Shown: positions 49,319-56,595 of the stretch, in pieces | Layout: every line of letters starts with the position of its first letter | Numbering within the stretch: the first letter of the stretch is position 1 | DNA from: Ga0077555 sp963746315 | GTDB taxonomy: Bacteria > Pseudomonadota > Alphaproteobacteria > Rhizobiales > Hyphomicrobiaceae | DNA: 64,000 nucleotides | NCBI GenBank assembly: GCA_963746315.1 | Contig: CAVVAR010000001.1 | Location: 124,001-188,000 of the forward strand | Direction: 5' to 3' | Position numbers and translations under genes: made by a program | Notes under the pieces: generated by a model | Told to the model about the DNA's origin: nothing | Databases searched by the model: none | What the model saw: only the letters and a program-made list of their open reading frames with translations

Positions 49319-50125
49319 ATGGCAACGCGGGACATGACGAGCTGGGAGACGGCGATCGCCAAGGTCGTCAGCGAGGGCGAGACCGAGGAAATCATCGTCC
49401 GGGGGCATCGGATGAGCGATCTGATTGGACAGCTCAGCTTCGCGGAGATGATGTTCCTGATGCTGCAGGGCCGGATTCCGACGAAGCCGCAGGCGCGGGT
49501 GCTCGACGCGCTGCTTGTCGCCTCGATCGAACACGGCATCGCCCCGCCGTCGATGATCGCGCGGTGCTATGCCTCCTACGGGACGACGATCCAGGCCGCG
49601 GTCGGAGCCGGGATCAATGCATTCGGCGACCGGATGGGCGGGCTCGGCGAGCAACTGGCGCAATTGCTGGTGGGCCGGCTCGGGCCAAGGCTTGCTGGCG
49701 GTGAGCCGAGCGAAGCCGAGCTGACGGTGATGGCGGAGGACATCGTCGCCGAGGCTATGGCGGCGAAGACGCGGGTGCCGGGCTACGGCATTCCATTGCA
49801 TGCGATGGACCCGCGGGCGCCGAAGGTGCTGGAGATCGCGCGGCAAGAGGGCGTCTACGGGCCTTACTGCCGACTCGGGGCGGCGATCGAGGATGCGATC
49901 GCCCGGGCGCGGTCGGGTCGAGGCATCCCGATGAACGTCGACGGCGTGAGCGCGGTGGTGGCACTCGATCTCGGGTTCGACTGGCGTGCGACCCGACTAT
50001 TCCTGCTCACGCCGCGCACCGTGAGCTTCGCAGCGCACTATCTGGAGGAGTTGGACCAGGACACGACGTGGCGGCATCTGCCGGCGGAGCAGATCACCTA
50101 TGTGGGGCGAGAGCCCGGAGAATAG
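49319..50125 (+). CDS. citryl-CoA lyase/citrate synthase-like protein
   Basis: A 268-residue protein of the citrate synthase fold, shorter than citrate synthase and similar to the citryl-CoA lyase domain group. GAGINAFGDRMGGLGEQLAQLLVG, RVPGYGIPLHAMDPRAPKVLEIA and GIPMNVDGVSAVVALDLGFDW correspond to the active-site regions; the His in PLHAMDPRAP matches the CoA/oxaloacetate-binding His. It could cleave or make a citryl- or methylcitryl-like CoA thioester. No carboxylase or other pathway partner is adjacent. GGAGG and related bases lie just before the ATG. Confidence 0.9.
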   Translation: MATRDMTSWETAIAKVVSEGETEEIIVRGHRMSDLIGQLSFAEMMFLMLQGRIPTKPQARVLDALLVASIEHGIAPPSMIARCYASYGTTIQAAVGAGINAFGDRMGGLGEQLAQLLVGRLGPRLAGGEPSEAELTVMAEDIVAEAMAAKTRVPGYGIPLHAMDPRAPKVLEIARQEGVYGPYCRLGAAIEDAIARARSGRGIPMNVDGVSAVVALDLGFDWRATRLFLLTPRTVSFAAHYLEELDQDTTWRHLPAEQITYVGREPGE

Positions 50126-50344
50126 GGCCGATCTGGCGGTTGCCAGAAGGGCTCGCGCGAGGTCACGGGGACTCGCGCCGGGTCACGGGCGCGGGATTTC
50201 AGATCACTGTTCATCACCCGTCCGTGAGGGGCACTGGTCAGAAGCAGACCGGGTCACATATTCAAGCCCAGAGCAGAGGCGGCGCAAATGCTGAAGTCTC
50301 TTCAAGCCTCTGATCAAGCAATATAAAAACTCTGGAGTCATGCC

Positions 50345-50608
50345 ATGAAGACCCTCGCAGCCAGCCTTCTCGCCCTCGGTCTCCTCGCCGGTGCAGCCCA
50401 GGCGGCCAGCCCCGCCGTGTTCGCGGATCTCGGCGCCTCCGCCCCGCGCAGCGCCTTCGGTGATCTCAACGACAGCGCCCCGCGCGCGCCCTTCGACCAG
50501 ATCCGGGACAGCGCGCCCCGCTCGCCGTTCGACGAGATCCAGACGAGCGCGCCGCGCTCGACGACGTCCGGCGGCTTCTTCACGCACCTCGGCCGCACGG
50601 CACCTTGA
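50345..50608 (+). CDS. secreted protein with four 12-residue tandem repeats
   Basis: An 87-residue exported protein. Signal peptide residues 1-21 (MKTLAASLLALGLLAGAAQAA); the mature part is mostly four 12-residue repeats at residues 28-75: DLGASAPRSAFG, DLNDSAPRAPFD, QIRDSAPRSPFD, EIQTSAPRSTTS, with consensus .(I/L)..SAPR..F. No domain recognised. It has its own AT-rich promoter region (AATATAAAAAC just upstream) and is followed by a terminator hairpin, so it looks like a separately regulated single gene. Confidence 0.82.
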   Translation: MKTLAASLLALGLLAGAAQAASPAVFADLGASAPRSAFGDLNDSAPRAPFDQIRDSAPRSPFDEIQTSAPRSTTSGGFFTHLGRTAP

Positions 50609-50641
50609 TCCAACCCGGCGCCCGATGACCCTACACAATGT

Positions 50642-50667
50642 GGCCCGGTTGCCTCGGCGACCGGGCC
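50642..50667 (+). terminator. hairpin after the repeat-protein gene
   Basis: GGCCCGGT (50642-50649) pairs perfectly with ACCGGGCC (50660-50667) across a 10-base loop. It lies 33 bases after the stop of the secreted repeat protein. The following bases (TCGTCGTATC) are not T-rich. Confidence 0.6.
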
Positions 50668-50762
50668 TCGTCGTATCGGAGGGCCACCATCCACAGGCGT
50701 TCCTTGCGGATCAGGGAGGCCTCGTACAAGGTCGCGCCGAGATCGCATGCCGTGGATGAACG

Positions 50763-51692
50763 ATGACTGCCGAGCTGAAGGCGCAGAACTGGCAAGACGT
50801 CTACTACACGTCGCAAGACGGGCTTCGGCTCTATGCGCGCTACTATCCCGCACCGGCCTCGCGCCGCCGGACGGTTCTCTGCCTGCCTGGCCTGACGGGC
50901 AACAGCCGCGACTACCATAGCCTCGCCAGCTTTCTTTCAGACCCGCACAATCCGAATGCGCGTGACGTGGTCGCGGTCGACTACCGGGGGCGGGGGCGAT
51001 CGCAATGGGCCTCGAATCCGCGCAGCTATACGCTCCAAATGGAGATGCAGGACGTTCTGGACCTGCTGACCATCGGGGGGCTGGCCGACGTTGCCGTGAT
51101 CGGCGCGTCGCGTGGTGGTCTCATCGCCATGATGATGGCGTGTGTCCGGCCGACGGCGCTGGGTGCGGTGGTGCTGTCCGATATCGGCCCGGTGATCGAG
51201 CGGGAAGGCCTCGTGCGCCTGATCGCTCTCGTCGGGAGGGTGCCGCTGCCACCGACGTGGGAGGATGCCGGAGAGCTCGTGCGCGGGATCAATGCGCGTT
51301 CGTTTCCGGCCATACCCGACCAGGACTGGCCGGAGATCGCGCGCCAATGGTTCAACGACGATCATGGGCGGCCGACGCCGGGCTATGATCCAAGGATCAG
51401 CGAAACGCTGTCACTGATCGACGGTCCGATGCCAGAGCTGTGGCCGCAATTCCAGGCGCTTGCCGGCCTGCCGGCGATGGTGATCCGGGGCGAGCTCTCC
51501 GATCTCCTGGCGGAGTCGACGGTGAACGAGATGCGCTCGCGGCATCCGAGGCTGACGGCGCTGACGGTGCGGGGCCAGGGACACGCGCCGCTGCTGCGCG
51601 ACAGGTCGACGCTGGTTGCGATCGACGATTTCATCACGCGCACCGATCGCGTGGCCGAGCGAGGCCCGGACAGAGCCCGCCTGATCGCCTAA
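50763..51692 (+). CDS. alpha/beta hydrolase
   Basis: A 309-residue serine hydrolase fold. Oxyanion-hole segment LCLPGLTGNSRDY, nucleophile elbow GASRGG (Ser at about residue 115), Asp in RGELSDLLA, and the catalytic His in RGQGHAPLL. Probable esterase/lipase-type or epoxide-hydrolase-like enzyme in the cytoplasm; substrate unknown. Upstream of pyrB but separated by 110 bases. Confidence 0.93.
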   Translation: MTAELKAQNWQDVYYTSQDGLRLYARYYPAPASRRRTVLCLPGLTGNSRDYHSLASFLSDPHNPNARDVVAVDYRGRGRSQWASNPRSYTLQMEMQDVLDLLTIGGLADVAVIGASRGGLIAMMMACVRPTALGAVVLSDIGPVIEREGLVRLIALVGRVPLPPTWEDAGELVRGINARSFPAIPDQDWPEIARQWFNDDHGRPTPGYDPRISETLSLIDGPMPELWPQFQALAGLPAMVIRGELSDLLAESTVNEMRSRHPRLTALTVRGQGHAPLLRDRSTLVAIDDFITRTDRVAERGPDRARLIA

Positions 51693-51802
51693 AGCCTGTG
51701 TCCCAGCGTTGCCGGGATTTCCGCCCGCTCTTCATCAAGCGGTTGGTAAAACAATGGCGGGCCTTGCCACATGCCTCGGCGAGGGCTAAGAGCACGGCTT
51801 TA

Positions 51803-52756
51803 ATGAACATGCTCGAGCCAGCGCCGGTATTCTTCTCGCGTCGTCATCTCCTCACCTGCGAGGGGCTGTCCGCAGCGGAGATTTCATCTCTGTTGGATCT
51901 CGCCGACAAGTCGGCGGACCTCAATCGACAAGTCAACAAGAAGCGGGACGTGTTGCGGGGGCGAACCCTGATCAACCTGTTCTTCGAGGCTTCGACGCGC
52001 ACCCAGGCGTCGTTCGAGCTCGCCGGCAAGCGTCTCGGCGCCGACGTGATGAACATGAACGTCTCGACCTCGTCGGTGCAGAAGGGCGAGACGCTGATCG
52101 ACACGGCAATGACGCTCAACGCGATGCGCCCCGACATGATCGTGGTGCGCCACTACGCGGCGGGCGCCGTCGAGCTGCTGTCGCAAAAGGTCGATTGCTC
52201 GGTCATCAACGCGGGCGATGGGGCGCACGAGCATCCGACGCAGGCGCTCCTCGATGCGCTGACCATCCGGCGGGCCAAGGGGCGGGTCGGCGGGCTGACG
52301 GTCGCCATCTGCGGCGACATCCTGCACAGCCGCGTGGCGCGATCGAACATTCACGTGCTCAACGCGCTCGGGGCGCGGGTCCGGCTGGTGGCGCCGTCGA
52401 CGCTGCTGCCGCCCGGCATCGAACGGCTGGGCGCGGAGGTGTTCACCGACATGTGGAAGGGGCTCGAGGACGCCGACATCGTGATGATGCTGCGGCTTCA
52501 GCGAGAGCGCATGCAGGGCAACTACGTGCCGTCGACGCGCGAGTACTATCACTTCTTCGGGCTCGACCAGGAGAAGCTGGCGCTGGCGCGGCCGGATGCC
52601 CTGATCATGCACCCGGGGCCGATGAACCGCGGCGTCGAGATCGCATCGGCAATAGCGGACCATTCGCGCAGCGTGATCCGAGACCAGGTCGAGATGGGCG
52701 TCGCCGTGCGTATGGCCGTGCTCGAGGCGCTGGCGCACAAACTGCCGAACCATTGA
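51803..52756 (+). CDS. pyrB: aspartate carbamoyltransferase catalytic subunit
   Basis: First committed step of pyrimidine synthesis: carbamoyl phosphate plus aspartate to N-carbamoyl-aspartate. The 317-residue protein has the carbamoyl-phosphate loop FFEASTRTQASFE (STRT at residues 64-67), HPTQALLD, and the aspartate-binding RLQRERM and MHPGPMNRG loops. The ATG at 51803 is used; a longer frame to 51440 overlaps the hydrolase. It is followed by a dihydroorotase homologue lacking metal ligands, as in bacteria where such a protein is a structural partner of PyrB. Confidence 0.97.
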   Translation: MNMLEPAPVFFSRRHLLTCEGLSAAEISSLLDLADKSADLNRQVNKKRDVLRGRTLINLFFEASTRTQASFELAGKRLGADVMNMNVSTSSVQKGETLIDTAMTLNAMRPDMIVVRHYAAGAVELLSQKVDCSVINAGDGAHEHPTQALLDALTIRRAKGRVGGLTVAICGDILHSRVARSNIHVLNALGARVRLVAPSTLLPPGIERLGAEVFTDMWKGLEDADIVMMLRLQRERMQGNYVPSTREYYHFFGLDQEKLALARPDALIMHPGPMNRGVEIASAIADHSRSVIRDQVEMGVAVRMAVLEALAHKLPNH

Positions 52757-52763
52757 GGCGGCC

Positions 52764-54095
52764 ATGAAGCGATCGTTGCAGCCGACCGAGGCACCGGGGG
52801 CCACGGCCTTCATCAACGCGCGGCTGGTCGATCCGGCCAGCGGGCGAGACGAGCCGGGCGGGCTGGTCGTCACCGGCAGCGAGATCGTGGACCTCGGGCC
52901 GCACCTGAGGCGCAATGCGCCGCAGGGGGCGGCCGTCGTCGATTGCGATGGCCACGTGCTGTGCCCCGGGCTGATCGATGCGCAGGTCTACACCGGCGAT
53001 CCCGGCCAGGAGCATCGCGAGACGCTGAAGACGGCGAGCTTCGCGGCGGCGGCGGGCGGTGTCACGACCATCGTGTGCATGCCCGACACGGACCCGGTGA
53101 TCGATCAGGTGGCGCTCGTCGACTACGTGCAGCGGCGAGCGCGCGAACGCGCGATCGTGCATGTGCACATCATGGCAGCCGTGACGCGCGGGCTCAGGGG
53201 CGAGGAGATGGCCGAGATCGGTCTGCTGCAGCGGGCCGGTGCGATCGCCTTCACCAACGGCAAGTCGTCGATCGCCAGCACGCGCGTGATGCGCAACGCG
53301 CTGCTCTATGCGCGCGATTTCGATGCGCTGCTGGTGCACCATACGGAGGATCCGTACCTTTCGAACGGGGCGGCCATGAACTCGGGCGAGCCGGCGACGC
53401 GGCTGGGGCTGCCGGGGGTGCATCGGTTCGCCGAGGTGATCGTGCTGGAGCGGGACGTGCGCCTCGTCGAGATGACGCGCGGGCGCTATCATGCGGCTAC
53501 GATCTCGTGCCTTGAAAGCCTGGAGGTGGTGCGCCGGGCCAAAGCCAAGAAGCTGCCCGTGACGTGCGGCGTGTCGATCAACCACCTGACGCTCAACGAG
53601 AACGACATCGGTCCCTACCGTACGTTCTTCAAGGTGCGTCCGCCGCTCAGGTCCGAGGAGGACCGAGTCGCGATGGTGCGGGGGCTCGCCGTCGGGGATA
53701 TCGATCTCATCGTGTCGAGCCACGATCCGCAGGACGCGGACGTCAAGCGGCGGCCATTCGCCGAGGCGGCGGATGGGGCTGTGGGGCTGGAGACGCTGGT
53801 GCCGGCGGCGTTGCGCCTCTACCACTCAGGCGAGGTTGGGCTGGTGCCGCTGCTCAAGGCCATGACGATCAATCCTGCGCGTCTGCTCGGGCTCGACAGC
53901 GGGCGGCTCGAGAAAGGTGCGCCCGCCGATCTGGTGCTGATCGATCTCAACACGCCTTGGGTGGTCGACAGAGACCATCTCCGTGCACGGTCGACGAACT
54001 CGCCGTTCGACGAGCAGAAGATGCAGGGGCGTGTGCTGCGGACCATGGTTGCCGGACGTACGGTGTATCAATACGGTGTGCCGGATCGGTCCTGA
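52764..54095 (+). CDS. dihydroorotase-like protein, probably non-catalytic (PyrC'/PyrX type)
   Basis: A 443-residue amidohydrolase-fold protein immediately after pyrB (7 bases between). The normal zinc motif DxHxH after CPGLID reads DAQVY here (residues 72-76), and the later TDHAPH-like site reads SSHDPQ (His320). Two catalytic histidines are therefore missing. The rest of the fold (AAAGGVTTIVCMPDTDP, SINHLTLNENDIGPYRTFFKVRPPLR, GAVGLETLVPAA) is well conserved. In Pseudomonas and related bacteria a pyrB-linked, inactive dihydroorotase supports the PyrB complex, and a separate active enzyme does the chemistry. The same is inferred here. Often annotated simply as pyrC. Confidence 0.92.
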   Translation: MKRSLQPTEAPGATAFINARLVDPASGRDEPGGLVVTGSEIVDLGPHLRRNAPQGAAVVDCDGHVLCPGLIDAQVYTGDPGQEHRETLKTASFAAAAGGVTTIVCMPDTDPVIDQVALVDYVQRRARERAIVHVHIMAAVTRGLRGEEMAEIGLLQRAGAIAFTNGKSSIASTRVMRNALLYARDFDALLVHHTEDPYLSNGAAMNSGEPATRLGLPGVHRFAEVIVLERDVRLVEMTRGRYHAATISCLESLEVVRRAKAKKLPVTCGVSINHLTLNENDIGPYRTFFKVRPPLRSEEDRVAMVRGLAVGDIDLIVSSHDPQDADVKRRPFAEAADGAVGLETLVPAALRLYHSGEVGLVPLLKAMTINPARLLGLDSGRLEKGAPADLVLIDLNTPWVVDRDHLRARSTNSPFDEQKMQGRVLRTMVAGRTVYQYGVPDRS

Positions 54096-54142
54096 GGGCG
54101 GGTGCGACGCCGTTTCTGCAGGCCGGTGCCGAAGGGGGGAAC

Positions 54143-54850
54143 GTGCTCTCAAATCCGATCCTGCTCAGCTTAGCGATGCTGGGGCTCGGCTATGTGCTCG
54201 GCTCGGTTCCTTTCGGCCTGCTGCTGACGCGCGCGGCGGGGCTCGGTGACGTGCGCAGCATCGGCTCGGGCAACATCGGGGCGACGAATGTCCTGCGCAC
54301 GGGCAACAAGAAGCTCGCGGCGCTGACGCTGCTCCTCGATGTTCTGAAGGGAACGGTGGCGGTTCTGCTGGGCGTATGGCTGGCCGCGGGGCTCGCGGCG
54401 GAGGCACACCTGGCGACGGCGCCGCTCGGCTCGGCGGCGGGAGGACTCGGGGCGGACATCGTCGTGGCCAGGGCGCGGGCACAGCCGCTGGTGGTGTCGG
54501 CCGGCCTGATGGCGGGTCTCGGGGCGTTTCTCGGGCACATCTTTCCTGTCTGGCTCGGCTTCAAGGGCGGCAAGGGCGTCGCGACCTACATCGGCGTGCT
54601 GATCGCCTTCTCGTGGCAGGCGGCGCTGCTGTTCGCCGCGGTCTGGCTCGCGGTGGCGGCCCTCCTGCGATACTCGTCGCTGGCGGCGCTGGTCGCGACG
54701 ACGGCGGTGTTCGTTTTTCTCGCAGCGGTCAGCGGCCCGTTCGTGACGCCGATCATCGCGGTCATATCGGCCTTGCTCTTCTGGAAGCATAGGGAGAACA
54801 TCAGGCGGCTGACGGCGGGGACGGAGTCGAAGATTGGCGCCAAGGGATAG
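54143..54850 (+). CDS. plsY: acyl-phosphate glycerol-3-phosphate acyltransferase
   Basis: Membrane enzyme that puts the first acyl chain on glycerol-3-phosphate using acyl-phosphate. Motifs: YVLGSVPFGLLLTR, GSGNIGATNVLRTG and GFKGGKGVATYIG (the glycine-rich substrate loops). A roughly 45-residue stretch in the middle (LAAEAHLATAPLGSAAGGLGADIVVARARAQP, given in part) is longer than the usual PlsY loop of about 200-residue proteins. GTG at 54143 has GGGGGGA upstream. It overlaps the dprA start by 17 bases. The order pyrB-pyrC-plsY-dprA-topA is common in Hyphomicrobiales. Confidence 0.93.
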   Translation: MLSNPILLSLAMLGLGYVLGSVPFGLLLTRAAGLGDVRSIGSGNIGATNVLRTGNKKLAALTLLLDVLKGTVAVLLGVWLAAGLAAEAHLATAPLGSAAGGLGADIVVARARAQPLVVSAGLMAGLGAFLGHIFPVWLGFKGGKGVATYIGVLIAFSWQAALLFAAVWLAVAALLRYSSLAALVATTAVFVFLAAVSGPFVTPIIAVISALLFWKHRENIRRLTAGTESKIGAKG

Positions 54851-56087
54851 CACTGGGGATTTGTTCACGCCGGCGCCGCTGCCCGTGGCTGCTCTCAATG
54901 ATGCCGAGCGACTGGCGTGCCTGCGCCTGATCCGTACCGAAAGCGTGGGGCCGGTCACATTTCGCGAGCTGATCAATCACTATGGCGGCGCAGCCGCAGC
55001 CCTCGAAGCACTGCCGGAGATCGCGCGCCGGGCTGGGCGGGCGAAACCGATTACGGTCTGCCCGAAGTCGCGGGCCGAAGCGGAGCTTGCCGCCGCCAGC
55101 AAGCTGGGTGCGCGGCCGCTGTTCACGATCGAGCCCGGCTATCCGGCTGCTCTCGCGCATCTGCCGGTGCCGCCGCCTTTGCTCTATGTGAAGGGCCGTC
55201 TCGAGCTGTTGCAGCGCGACGCGGCGGCAATCGTCGGCGCGCGCAATGCTTCGGCGGCGGGCATGGCGATGGCGCGGCTGATCGCGAGCCGGGTCGGAGA
55301 GGCTGGCTACGTGATCGTGTCGGGGCTGGCGCGCGGCATCGACGGGGTGGCGCACGAGGCGGCGTTGTCGACCGGCACGATCGCTGTTCTGGCGGGGGGG
55401 ATCGACTTCATCTATCCGCCCGAGCATGCAGACCTGCACGCCCGGCTCGGGGAGGAAGGCTGCCTCGTTACCGAGATGCCGCCCGGTTTCCAGCCGCGCG
55501 GCCAGGATTTTCCGCGCCGGAACAGGATCATCAGCGGGCTGGCGCTGGGTGTGATCGTGATCGAGGCGGCGCGGCGGTCGGGTAGCCTGATTACAGCGCA
55601 CGCGGCGACCGACCAGGGGCGGGAAGTGATGGCGGTGCCAGGGCATCCACTCGATCCCCGATCTGAGGGGCCGAACTCGCTGCTGAAAATGCCGGGAGTG
55701 ACGATGGTGACCTCGCCGCTGGACGTGCTCGAGGTGCTGGCGCCGATGCGTGGAAAGGGACCGCGGGGTGCAACGCGGGTCGTGCTCGAGGAGGACGCGC
55801 ATCCGGCGGAGATGGCGGTACCGTCCTCGGAGGCTCCGCGCGTGCCGGCCTTACCCGAGGCGGGCGGGGGTGGGGTGGAGCGCGGGCAAGCGGCGCCGGC
55901 GACCGCGACAGACGCCGTGCTGGCGGTGCTGGGTCCGGCTCCGACGACGCTCGACGAGGTGGCGCGGGCCGCGGACCTCAGCCCGCAAGTGGCGCGGGTC
56001 GCGATCCTGGAGCTGACGCTGGCGGGCCTCGTGGAGCGACACGGGGCGCAACTGATCTCGCTGCGCGTGGCAGCGGATCAGCGATAG
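54834..56087 (+). CDS. dprA: DNA processing protein DprA
   Basis: Loads RecA onto incoming single-stranded DNA in natural transformation. The 417-residue protein has a SAM-like N-terminal part, then the Rossmann-like DprA domain: IVGARNASAAG, SGLARGIDGVAHEAAL, AVLAGGIDFIYPPEHADLH, GLALGVIVIEAARRSGSLITA and GREVMAVPGHPLDPRSEGPNSLLK. The C-terminal winged-helix segment (LGPAPTTLDEVARAADLSPQVARVAILELTLAGLVER) is present. The start is TTG at 54834, overlapping plsY; no closer ATG fits. Confidence 0.95.
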   Translation: MAPRDSTGDLFTPAPLPVAALNDAERLACLRLIRTESVGPVTFRELINHYGGAAAALEALPEIARRAGRAKPITVCPKSRAEAELAAASKLGARPLFTIEPGYPAALAHLPVPPPLLYVKGRLELLQRDAAAIVGARNASAAGMAMARLIASRVGEAGYVIVSGLARGIDGVAHEAALSTGTIAVLAGGIDFIYPPEHADLHARLGEEGCLVTEMPPGFQPRGQDFPRRNRIISGLALGVIVIEAARRSGSLITAHAATDQGREVMAVPGHPLDPRSEGPNSLLKMPGVTMVTSPLDVLEVLAPMRGKGPRGATRVVLEEDAHPAEMAVPSSEAPRVPALPEAGGGGVERGQAAPATATDAVLAVLGPAPTTLDEVARAADLSPQVARVAILELTLAGLVERHGAQLISLRVAADQR

Positions 56088-56115
56088 GCGGGGCCGAGAT
56101 CGTGAATGCCGCCGC

Positions 56116-56370
56116 TCAGGTGCGCGATCTTTCGAGATGGGCCTCGCCCTTGGCCAGATCGAGGATGCCGGCCAACGTCGAGCACCCGAGGCGATCGGCC
56201 ATCGTTCCCAGCTCGTCGATCATGTCGGCCAGATAGGCGAGCTGGTCGCGCCTTGTGGCCCGGGGCAGAGACGGTTGGCTGGCCGGTAGCGCTGCCGGGA
56301 GGTTGTCCAGTTCAGCTTTCGCCTGTTCCGCCAGAATCTTGTTGCTGGACGCACTTTCCCATTTCCGCAT
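56116..56370 (-). CDS. small conserved helical protein of unknown function
   Basis: An 84-residue protein. The N-terminal half is polar and Ala/Pro-rich. The C-terminal half AYLADMIDELGTMADRLGCSTLAGILDLAKGEA looks like a helical hairpin seen in many short hypothetical proteins of Hyphomicrobiales. It lies on the opposite strand between dprA and topA, so it interrupts the usual order. Function unknown. Confidence 0.75.
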   Translation of the reverse strand: MRKWESASSNKILAEQAKAELDNLPAALPASQPSLPRATRRDQLAYLADMIDELGTMADRLGCSTLAGILDLAKGEAHLERSRT

Positions 56371-56482
56371 CGGCTTCCCCCTGGCAATTCCCTACAACAC
56401 GTATCGTCCGTCACCCTAATGTGTTTCAGCGGACGTTGCAATCTATGGTGGTAATAATTCATAAATACACTTTGGTGTGGGT

Positions 56483-56511
56483 TTGACAGCGCGTCACGCG
56501 TCAACCATATG
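56483..56511 (+). promoter_or_regulatory. sigma-70-like promoter with overlapping palindrome, upstream of topA
   Basis: TTGACA (56483-56488), a 17-base spacer, and CATATG (56506-56511), 85 bases before the topA ATG. The spacer and -35 form an imperfect palindrome TTGAC...GTCAA (56483-56487 with 56500-56504), a possible operator. Confidence 0.55.
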
Positions 56512-56595
56512 CTGGGGCCGATTATGAGCGGACGACCCCAAAGCGCCGACCGTCATGCGCAGCAGCCAGGGGCAAACCAAACCGAACGGACGTCA

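Noticed and set aside
52764..54095. Calling the gene a normal catalytic pyrC
   Set aside because: The zinc-binding HxH motif is absent.
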